A DNA stretch of 64,000 nucleotides, from contig NC_068975.1 in NCBI RefSeq assembly GCF_016808095.1, positions 5,633,501 through 5,697,500 on the forward strand, read 5' to 3'. The stretch is from Vigna angularis. Taxonomy: Eukaryota; Streptophyta; Magnoliopsida; Fabales; Fabaceae. The position numbers and the translations under genes are program-made. Below, piece by piece: positions 55,998 through 64,000 of this stretch. The notes under the pieces were generated by a model. The model was not told the origin of the DNA, searched no databases, and saw only the letters and a list, made by a program, of their open reading frames with translations. How positions within the stretch are numbered: the first letter of the stretch is position 1; each line of letters starts with the position of its first letter.

Positions 55998-58209
55998 CTG
56001 CATAACATCAAAACAACCTTAGTTAATCGCTCTAACAAAAGACAAACACATTTTAACATTTTTTATTTCACCTAGAAAGATCTCAACATGGATTAAATAT
56101 GTTTTCTATTTTTAAATTATTACAAGAAAATTGTATATCATTTTTTAATTAAATTATTAAATTCTCAGTTGAGAAACTTTGTAAAAATTATATAAAACAT
56201 TAACAAATGATATTTAAAATGTTTTCTACCTGACGAATAGAATTACATATAAAACTATAATACAATCTCCATATATTTGTTAGAAAACATATTTTACATA
56301 GTTTTCATATTTTATAATTTAATTTAAAACTGAATCACAATTTTTTAAAATAGTTTTGAAAAAAAAAACTAAATTAACCCTTTTAAGTATATAATCTATT
56401 GTCTTTATTGAAAATTCCAAAATTTTTGCCACAACACGAAAACACAATTTTTTTATTTTAATTGTTTCTTTGTTTTGTAAGAAAAAATATACCTTGATTA
56501 GATTTGAAGTTAAAATTTTCTAGGCGTCTAGGGTATTCGGTATGCTAAGGTTTTCTTAATGAATGGTGAAAGCACAAGACAAAAAGCAGAATAATATGAA
56601 TGAGAATTGCCCTATGTTTAAGAAAAGGTAACGAGCATTATTTTTTTTTCATTGTTGAGGTGCCGTTTTTGTATTAGTTAAGAAATCACAACCACAACGC
56701 ATGCAATAACACGCAGAATGTCTTTAAGAAAAGGCATCATTATTCTTGTTAGGAAATGTTCAACCTAGGAAAAGTTAATCAACACTATTTTTTTTTCTTT
56801 ATTCTAAGATGGTACGTACCTAATGATGATCACAACCACTAATTTTATAATGGGTCAATTCTGCAACCGAAGCTAAAAAACGAATGACTACCAACCATGT
56901 TAATTATGATCATGCATACAAGATTTGTAAATTGAAATTTTTTAATTACTTTCTATCTATGTCTTGTACGACAATTTTGCATGACTTTTTCTATCACACC
57001 TTCTTTGAAAACGAGTCAAACTACTAAAAATTAATGCACTGGGCTTAAAAAACTGTTTTCTTTTTTAACTCAGTAATATTATGTCACAATTTTAGAGACT
57101 GATTTTTAAATATTACAATTATTATTTTTGTATCATAATACCCTTTCCGTATATATTTAAAAATTACTTCTAATGTCTTGTAAGATTATTTTACATAACT
57201 GTCTTCTCCACCTTCCTTTACACTACTAGAAACCGAGTCTACTCCTATAAATGACTGCATTAGTGTTCAAAAATTGCTTTCTTAGTCAGTAGTATCAGTC
57301 ACAATTTTAGTGAATGATTATAAAAATTACTTATTTTTGAAGTATATTCTTTCTGTATTATGGTGATTTGATATTTTATAATATAGGAAGTGATGTGAAA
57401 TAAACATTATAGTATGCTTAATTGGACAGAAATATGTAATGGTGAGCAATGAAGAATTCTTACCCTCTCCAGCTGCCAAATTGAAGAAAAGGTCAACAAT
57501 GTTGGAGCACTTTTGGTAACATTCTGAAGAGCAAAGTTTGGCGGTGAATTGAGGCTCAAAGAAGGCATCAGATGAAATACCAACAGAGTTCCTATCAACC
57601 CCACATGCCTCCACACATTGGTCTGTCTCTATGTAGTCCGCCATCCTTTCCACCACCACTTCCGACGTCCGGCACTGGTACTCGACACCACCGTCCGCCG
57701 CCTTCTCTGTCTCCAACAAACACCTCTTCCCTGATGAAGCTACTGAGAATGCACACACTTCCTTTGGAAGGTCCTCACATGCCATCTCAGCTGCCAATTC
57801 ATAAATTCCATACATGTTAGAAAAAACACATTTTAGAATTAAAAACAACTATATAAATCTTAAAATAATTCTCACATAGACTATAAATGAAAAGTTGACA
57901 TTATTAATTAATGATAGAGGTTTTAGTAAAAGATACAGCATCAATAAGGTGTATATTTGTAACCCAAATCCTTAAAGTAATGGATTTATAGGTTTTTTTT
58001 AATTATGTAATGTTTAATATAAGACTTATGTTTACATTTAAATTCCAGAAACACAATTACATGAATCACATTTAATAAAATACTTAGCATTAAGAAAATT
58101 GAACAACACATGAAAATTATGATGATGTATTGATGTACTCACCCAGAGATGCACGCATGAAAAGGGAAGAAAGTAAAAGGAACAAAGGCAATTTGTTGGA
58201 GAAAGCCAT
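55852..58209 (-). CDS. PAR1-family secreted cysteine-rich protein (three exons, apparently intact)
   Basis: The exons are 58209-58143, 57790-57464 and 55997-55852, all with GT/AG borders. They join to 540 nt, 179 residues, with no stop before TAA. Residues 1-23 are a signal peptide ([20 protein letters not shown]...). Then comes the PAR1 domain, starting [20 protein letters not shown] and including [40 protein letters not shown] and [11 protein letters not shown]. The tail [20 protein letters not shown] is proline/alanine rich. Ten cysteines follow the signal peptide, as expected for a secreted disulfide-bonded protein. PAR1 (photoassimilate-responsive) proteins are induced by sugars in tobacco; the biochemical role is unknown. 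Length matches the family (about 180). Intron 2 is 1466 bp. Confidence 0.93.
56943..57360. repeat. Imperfect tandem duplication (about 215 bp x 2) in PAR1 intron 2
   Basis: Segments starting near 56943 and 57159 align throughout (GTCTTGTAMGA, AATGCACTG/AATGACTGCATT, GTCACAATTTTAG, ATAAAAATTAC). The second copy contains CACTACTAGAAACCGAG near 57222, resembling a CACTA-type end. Confidence 0.7.
57464..57790 (-). CDS. PAR1 exon 2 (core domain)
   Basis: The acceptor is TTGGCAG and the donor GTAAGA. Its 327 nt carry nine of the ten cysteines. Confidence 0.93.
58143..58209 (-). CDS. PAR1 exon 1 (signal peptide)
   Basis: ATG at 58209-58207. The donor GTGAGT starts at 58142. It encodes 22 codons plus one base. 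Confidence 0.9.
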
Positions 58210-58338
58210 GGTTCTAAGTAATGTGTGTAGTTTGACAAATAGAGGTATCTTTTCTTGTGAGAAAAATGGGTTGTGTTTGTAATGAGAAAAAAAAAATGAA
58301 GAAATGAGCACAATGATTTTGGAAAGGAACTAAGAGGG

Positions 58339-58346
58339 TATATATA
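58339..58346 (-). promoter_or_regulatory. TATA box of the PAR1 gene
   Basis: TATATATA on the minus strand, 130 bp upstream of the ATG, predicts a transcription start near 58310. Confidence 0.7.
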
Positions 58347-58860
58347 GTGTTATAACTACGCGTCCCAGATGGACTTCTGGACACGTTTGGAAGGTTCACA
58401 CGTTTACTAAGTCTTACATCATTCCTAATTTTATTTCCTTTTATCATTATTAAATAATCAAAGAAATGTCTTTCTTTTAGAAAATTGGTTCTGTTTTGTT
58501 GAATGTTGAGTTGTTTCCTTTCCCCTTTCGATGGCTGATACGAGTGCGTGATTATTGACGACTACGAAAGACGTGTTTGGATGTCTTAATTTCCAGAACT
58601 TTGAAGTTTTCAAAAAGTTAAGGCATAGAAGTCAAGCCCCATTTGTTTATTTTCCATTCATTCATTTACCAAAAAGTTGCCCACTTCGGTCAATCAACAC
58701 ATCTTTGCTTCCAAAACATTTCGGAGAAGAAAGCAAACAAATTTGTCGTTGGAGGGAGACGTGTGGACAATAAAAAAAGTCAGTTTGCTCGGAAAGTTAA
58801 AATGAATACCAATGAAAACATATGGGAATATAAAATCAACGGAATGAATTTTAACCCATA
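58347..58860. other. Upstream region of PAR1
   Basis: Promoter-proximal DNA without a gene. Open frames on the + strand here are short and show no domain. Confidence 0.45.
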
Positions 58861-58949
58861 ACTAAGTGAAAATGATCACAAGGATCTTAATTATTAGTAT
58901 TTGGAATTTAAGATAGATAGCGATGTTCAACAAATAAACACGCCTGTTT

Positions 58950-59593
58950 TTGTTTTTTTCAAATAACAAAAGAAAATTTAAACCATTTTCATGAAAGATT
59001 TGTTGGACCAGCAAAAGAAGATTTTCATGAAATTTAATTTCTATATGTTTACTCCTCCCATGACTAATGGGATTCTTAACCAAGTTGATTGTTGAAACGT
59101 TATCAATCTTCAATTGAATTGGCTTTACCGAAGGCAACTTCAACTCTTCCATTAGCTCTTTGATCCACACGGCTTGACAAGCAGCAAAGCTTCCTGCAAT
59201 ATATTCAGCTTCACAACTTGAGAGTGCCACCACCTGTTGCTTTTTAGAGCACCAAGAAATGGGAGCATCATTCACCATGAAGATATAACCTGAAGTGCTT
59301 TTTCTCTCCATCGGATCACCTCCATAATCTGAGTTTGTGTAACCTGTTATCTCTTCTGCAGTTTTCTTTCTTCCAATAGGAAATAACACTCCATAGTCCA
59401 CTGTGCCTTTGATATACCGTAGCACCCTCTTTGCAGCCTGCATATGAGATTCTTTTGGTTTGCTCATAAACCTGCTGATCACTCCAACACAAAAAGCTAA
59501 ATTTGGTCTACTATTACACAGAAAACGTAGTGAACTGATGATCTGCTTGAACTTTGTTTCATCCGCATCCTTCTCTGAGTCATCCTGCATCAA
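58950..59593 (-). pseudogene. Copia RNase H fragment
   Basis: An open frame on the minus strand from about 59593 reads SSLRFLCNSRPNLAFCVGVI, then MQAAKRVLRYIKGTVDYGVL, then STSGYIFMVNDAPISWCSKK, VALSSCEAEYIAGSFAACQA and SHGRSKHIEIKFH. These are the RT tail and RNase H of a Tnt1-like copia. It is unusually well preserved and has no stop until the family's ending is lost after KFHENL. Neither LTRs nor the upstream polyprotein are present, so it is a truncated copy or a transposon-carried fragment. Confidence 0.85.
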
Positions 59594-60399
59594 CGTTGCA
59601 AATGCACAGAAACAGCAAGATTAAACAAATCACTCTTACTATAGCCTATTATGCAGCCAATGTGCACCAAAAACAACACCAAAAATCAGAATTCAATGAA
59701 TCCAAACTGGACAGCAATTGCAATGACTCTAATAAGGCCTAATACACTAGATCTAGTTGAAAATAAGTAGCTAGAGGATTTTAAACATAGAATACACATT
59801 CAAGGACAATAAGCATGGTGAAAAAGCTTGACAGAAACATTGGACAACAAGTTCTACTGGTTTTAAGGCAACCAAGCTATGCTAAATGCATTTCCTTGCT
59901 TTTAATGGTCTACCATACCTTTAGCCATGTCCAAAAACATCAAACAAAATTGTATCATGCTTCAGAAGCAGAAAATTTTGACTGAAACAGATTAAAGAAC
60001 CTGGAACTAGAAATACAATTTTGTGCATATTTTTGGAAAACAGAATCAAGTTCAGACACTTTAGCTCGTATCACCAAGGCTAGAACATTGTATCATTGCC
60101 TCATATGGTTTATATATAGCTACACATGCATCTGAACTCACTTTAAAACGAAAAAACGAAGCTGGGACATATCGAACCAAATGAAAACAGAAGCTACACT
60201 GCATCAGGATGCACATAACTGGACAAACTGGATTTTTAGATTTAGGCTGAATTAAATGAAAAACTAATGAACTTCACCGTTTAAAATGTCAAACAAACAT
60301 GTAGGAATACTGGAAACACAATCACAGCAACAGGAAACACGAAATCACACCAAACAGAAATGAAAACAATTTCAAACGGTGGCAGAATGGACAACACAA
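59594..60399. other. Non-coding, A/C-rich region
   Basis: Rich in ACAGAAACA-like words. It may be the interior or U5 part of the LTR family recognised just to the right. Nothing coding was recognised. Confidence 0.4.
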
Positions 60400-60775
60400 C
60401 ACGGAAATGAAGAAACTAAATGGAAGAGTGGCTTAGCTCTTGTAGACACACGTGGAGGTGCTAGCTCTGACTACCAAATTATGGAAGCAAGTCCCAACTC
60501 CATGCAAGAACAGCTCCACGTCACAGAAGAAGGCAATGGAATGGAATGACGCATGCCAGGTGTTTGTGAATGTCCACTGAAGGAATGGTGAGTGTTTGAG
60601 GTCTCCAAGCTCAGAAGGCCTTCCAACAGGAAAGGAAGATAGAGGAGAGTGTGATGAATTGTCACACAACAAGTGATCCAAGAACATAAAGTTCTGGAGT
60701 AAACTCAACAACATTTCATTTATACTTCAAAGATGATTTTACAAAGGAGAGGTCCTTCTATTTATATTGTAGATG
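60400..60775 (-). repeat. Third, truncated LTR copy of the TGATGGAA family
   Basis: It matches 23860-24075 in the same orientation: CAAGCTCAGAAGGCCTTCC, GAAAGGAAGATAGAGGAGAG, CAACATTTCATTTA and TTTTACAAAGGAGAGGTCC. Both termini are missing. Confidence 0.72.
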
Positions 60776-61054
60776 GTGATAAAGAAGAGGATGTTTCAAG
60801 AAAGAAAAATATTATAGATTTATCTATTCAAGACTCTAATATTATAAATGAACAAGTGATACAAAAATTATTAATATTAAAAACTTATTTGTTCGTCTTT
60901 TGTACATGTTTTTGGATTACGCTAGGATTGTATGATACTTTTTTTATTATTTTGAATTGTCTTTAGTGTTTAAAATCATTTAGTGTGATGTTTATTTAGA
61001 GTTGAATTAAAAAAAATTGTAATTTTTTTATTTTAAAAAAAACTTATAATTAAA

Positions 61055-61235
61055 TGAGCTAATGAGTCAACCCGTTTAACCCACCAACCCGTGATAGGTC
61101 GGACCGGGTTTGAATTTTTTCAGCTCGCTAATAAGTGAGCCGGGTTGGGTTGGCTCACTAAGTGACCAACTCATGATGAGCCAGACCGAGTCGAGCCGGG
61201 TTACCCGTTTTGACAGCTCTACACTTAGCAATGCA
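61055..61235. repeat. hAT-like MITE or transposon end
   Basis: A GC-rich island in AT-rich surroundings, with CGGGTTGGGTTGGCTCACT, inverted GAGTCAACCCG/CGGGTT words and the terminal-like CCCGTTTTGACAGCTCTA. I recognise the last phrase from plant hAT-type repeats. Borders uncertain. Confidence 0.5.
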
Positions 61236-61364
61236 CTTATTTACCACACACAAGTTCTAGAAACATAAGATAAAATCCCAAACAACAATTTTATGCTTGA
61301 ATACTAAAGCATGGTTATATACTAATGTAGTCAAGGGAAACGACAACAGTTATTTTCGCTTATA

Positions 61365-61570
61365 AGCAGCGGTTTCGCAACCGAGGCATATATCTGCGAG
61401 CCAAAAAGGAGTAGGCTTTTTACCTCGATTCTGAACCGAGGCAAAAAAAGGTAAGATTTTACCTCGGTTCATAGACAACCGAGACAGTATAGTTTTTCTT
61501 TTTTATATTTTTTTTTCTCTAAGGACTTTTCGCCTCGGTTCCTACTAAACCGAGGTAGTATCTCCCTAAA
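61365..61570. repeat. CACTA-like subterminal repeat cluster (ACCTCGGTT / AACCGAGGT)
   Basis: At least six copies of CCTCGGTT or its complement lie between 61372 and 61560 in alternating orientation: CAACCGAGGC, ACCTCGATTCTGAACCGAGG, ACCTCGGTT, CAACCGAGAC, CCTCGGTTCC, AACCGAGGT. Such clusters are typical of subterminal regions of CACTA elements. No transposase is seen. Confidence 0.6.
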
Positions 61571-61599
61571 TTATGCATGGTGACGCTGCGTTGAATGCC

Positions 61600-62450
61600 T
61601 CACACAACTTCTTACTTTCTTTGATTTACAGTTTTTTTTTCTTAGGTCTAATAAATCCATTTTTATTTACGGCTTTTTTTTCTTAAGTAATATCAAAGTA
61701 CATCATTTATATAGGCGTTGTCACAATGACATTTGTTTCTTACCTAATATCAAACTAGATCATTTTATATAGGCATTGTCACTATAAAAATGACATTTGG
61801 CGGCTTTACAATTTTCTATTATTTTTTTTATTATTATTATTCTTCCTATAATGTTCATAGTTTATGGAGAGATATAAAATTAATACCAACAACAACAATA
61901 ACAATAATAATAATAACAAAAAATTATATCCTACAAACATATCAATTAGCTATCAAGGGTTGCCATCAACATGTCATGGGTCAAGTGCTAAGCTAGCTTG
62001 AATTAAGCACTTAACAGAGGCAACCAGCACTGTTTAGCACTATAGAAACAACATTTTTCTCTATATGGATAGAAATGGAGAAATAATTTAAAAACCAAAA
62101 AACTAGAGTGCCTAAATCTTTACAAAAACATCTTTGATGTGCTTAGAGAGACTAAGATAACAACCTCAAGGTCTGCTATAGTTGAAAGCCTTAAGCACCC
62201 ATATCAATATCAATACCATTTTTCAGTTTGCAGACAATGATAAGCTGCATAAAGAAAACAAGTATATCAGCCTGGTGCTTAAATCCAAAACAAACTAACA
62301 GATAACTCTTCATTTTGATTTAACCAATTTTTTCTTAGAACTTAATTCACATTCAAATAATCCATGCTTTTCTCCTAATTCAATATGGAGGAGTTATTGT
62401 GTGAATTAGAATTGAACAAACCTGATAAGCAACCTGACCCAGGTGCTGAT
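61600..62450. other. Intergenic, no gene seen
   Basis: AT-rich, with a short direct repeat (ATATAGGCRTTGTCAC) at about 61708 and 61768 and an (AAC/AAT)n run at 61880-61920. Confidence 0.45.
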
Positions 62451-62454
62451 TATT

Positions 62455-62840
62455 AAACCCTAGATGCAGCAGATCCAGCACTCATCAATGCATATGCAAA
62501 TACCTACAATTTTATCATAATTCAACTCTTCAGCCTACAAATAATAACTTTCATGTTCTTTCTGTTGTTCTTCCATCACTATTATAGTAACATAGTCTTA
62601 CAACACTATGTTTCGCTCCTCATTATGTCAAATTTATAGTTTATGAATTGATTTTGATTACATGAAAAATCTTATAAATATGCAAAGCTTTATATACCTG
62701 ATCCCCAGCAAAAATAAGCCATGCATGATTTCTGGAAGGTATCACAGAAGAAGTCCTAAGAAATCTGGATATGCCAATGAGTAATTGAAGCAAGGAATGA
62801 GCTGCAACAACATCAGAAACCCCAACAAGATTATATATGA
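62455..62840 (-). pseudogene. CASP-like protein gene fragment (two exons)
   Basis: The minus-strand exon about 62835-62702 reads NLVGVSDVVAAHSLLQLLIG, then RTSSVIPSRNHAWLIFAGDQ, with a donor GTATAT. The next exon starts at 62503 after TGTAG and reads VFAYALMSAGSAAS, then a stop. A one-base shift there would open GFNNQHLGQVAYQ. The first two stretches match helices 3-4 of the plant CASP-like (CASPL, MARVEL-related) four-TM family. First and last exons are missing and the frame breaks, so a pseudogene is likely. Confidence 0.72.
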
Positions 62841-62999
62841 ATTTTTATTCATTGTATTCTCCTCATCACCACTCTACTTTGCACACCAAATCAAAGGAAC
62901 ACAGGTCGGATTATTGAGCATCACAGTCTTTTGTATGTAAGACTTTTACAAAAAAAAAGGCGAATACATGCCTAGGATAAGATGAAGTGAGTCCCCACC

Positions 63000-63670
63000 A
63001 ATTCCAAATTCGCATCATTCTATTCGTGGGCAAGCGTTATCATGTAAATATGCTCAAGTAATTCTTGTTCCAATGCATTCACTTCTTTCATTTTCCCTAG
63101 GAGCGAACCATGCTCTCGGCTTATTTTACCTGCGCGCACCGGATTATCCCAAAGGTCCTCCTTACCCAGCTGGAATGATAACATATCCAACCTCACCTTC
63201 AATTTTCCCCACTGCCACCACAACACACACGATCATGTTCTAACAACCCAAGATAAAAAAAAATTGGAAAACAGAACAATCACATTCATGCCCTAAAACA
63301 AATACCAATCAATAATAATTTATACATAACTACTTACTAAGTTACTAAGCAGTGATTAAACAAAAGCACGTTTAATTTAAGAGAAAACAGGGTATTTACC
63401 TACAAGCGACGTTTGATCAAATCAATAGATTGAGCTATGGCGGTGGCATGACTCTTCCAATCGCCTTCGTTTTCGTCCAGAATGTTCCAATTATTGGCCA
63501 GAATTTATTGGACTGCGAGCCCATCAGAGGTTGAGGGCTCAAAGGCAGTGGCCTCAATGGCCCAAAACCGAATTTGGAGAAGCGTGTTAGAGAAGCTGAA
63601 ACTTGGGATTGAATTTGAAGCAAAGCAAAGAAAAACAATGTAAACACTGAAACTAACAAGTCTATGAGAA
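63000..63670 (-). pseudogene. Organellar peptide-chain release factor 2 (PrfB-like) gene, 5' fragment
   Basis: Exon 1 (about 63665-63400) reads SIPSFSFSNTLLQIRFWAIE (targeting-type leader), then LANNWNILDENEGDWKSHAT and AIAQSIDLIKRRL. Exon 2 starts at 63211 after GTGGCAG: WGKLKVRLDMLSFQLGKEDL, WDNPVRAGKISREHGSLLGK, MKEVNALEQELLEHI. This is the N-terminal domain (PCRF) of bacterial-type RF2, which in plants serves mitochondria or plastids. Stops at 63507-63505, 63402-63400 and 63022-63020 lie in frame. The GGQ catalytic domain is absent. Hence a pseudogene fragment. Confidence 0.8.
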
Positions 63671-63725
63671 GAAGAAAAGAAATAGTACCCCCATCTTTCA
63701 GCTTCAGAAGCACTCTACGAAGACG

Positions 63726-63989
63726 ATGAAGATGCTAATGCCAACAGGTAGGCCCGCTGGAGCCAAACCCAATAACCTTCATCTCTCTCTCTCAAACCCT
63801 CCACCGTTGGAGGCGAATCACCGCTCCGACAGCACAAAGCTCTTATTCGAAACCCAGCTCTCTGATTCGTCAGCGCGACTACGAATCGAAGAACCTTCCT
63901 CTATCCCTCTTCCTCCTCTCAAACCCTCCCGAAGGTTTCTTTGCCGCCGCCCAATTATCAGTCTCGTGTTGGTACAACCGGTATCGTAG
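63726..63989 (+). CDS. Unassigned open frame at the right edge
   Basis: It starts MKMLMPTGRPAGAKPNNLHL, continues with serine/proline-rich sequence and ends QPVS before TAG. The region is more GC-rich and less repetitive than its surroundings, and it lies head-to-head with the RF2 fragment. It could be a first exon of a gene running off the window, or only the old promoter/leader region of the RF2 locus. A donor-like CAGGTAGG at about 63746 is compatible with the former. No domain recognised. Confidence 0.25.
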   Translation: MKMLMPTGRPAGAKPNNLHLSLSNPPPLEANHRSDSTKLLFETQLSDSSARLRIEEPSSIPLPPLKPSRRFLCRRPIISLVLVQPVS

Positions 63990-64000
63990 AGTCACGTAGC

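Noticed and set aside
63435..63713. 92-codon minus-strand frame with a hydrophobic start
   Set aside because: It is an alternative frame of the release-factor exon. The release-factor frame gives recognisable family sequence and continues into exon 2.

Overview
The window is plant nuclear DNA. It contains spliced plant genes (an EamA-type transporter, a PAR1-family gene), LTR retrotransposons primed from initiator-Met tRNA, a decayed 25S rDNA segment, and a TE density typical of a mid-sized dicot genome. The TRIM and MULE repeats look like ones I associate with phaseoloid legumes (bean, cowpea, soybean group). That assignment rests on memory and is only moderately secure. There are no operons, phage or CRISPR arrays.

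Region 1 (1-28.7 kb) is the 3' half of one host gene. Four short exons of a 10-TM drug/metabolite-transporter protein lie at 740-806, 10053-10124, 27645-27710 and 28587-28721. The phases join cleanly, but the exons are separated by introns of 9.2, 17.5 and 0.9 kb. The two giant introns are filled with retroelements: a chimeric TRIM/copia element, copia I, a copia remnant seeding a tandem array, gypsy III, a second copia/TRIM chimera, and an old gypsy (IV). Gypsy IV is itself interrupted by copia II (which holds a solo LTR) and by another solo LTR.

Region 2 (29.8-34.1 kb) is a 25S rRNA pseudogene. It is split by a solo LTR and a CACTA-like terminus and carries mutations in universally conserved positions.

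Region 3 (34.2-55.1 kb) is a nest built on a non-autonomous element of Athila/Tat type (35351 to about 55112). Its 5' LTR holds a gag-only Sirevirus-like element. Its 3' LTR holds a MULE MITE and a young minus-strand chromovirus-type gypsy. Subtracting the inserts leaves two LTRs of almost equal length (about 1.71 kb), which supports the reconstruction.

Region 4 (55.1-64 kb) is genic again. An apparently intact three-exon PAR1 gene lies on the minus strand, followed by a copia RNase H fragment, an LTR fragment, hAT/CACTA-like repeats, and adjacent broken pieces of a CASP-like gene and an organellar peptide-chain release factor 2 gene.

I found no evidence for an undescribed biochemical system. 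The most unusual signal is a retroelement whose 5' LTR comes from one family and whose interior and 3' LTR come from another. They are joined exactly at the tRNA primer-binding site and flanked by a near-perfect target duplication, as expected of a reverse-transcription strand transfer between co-packaged genomes.
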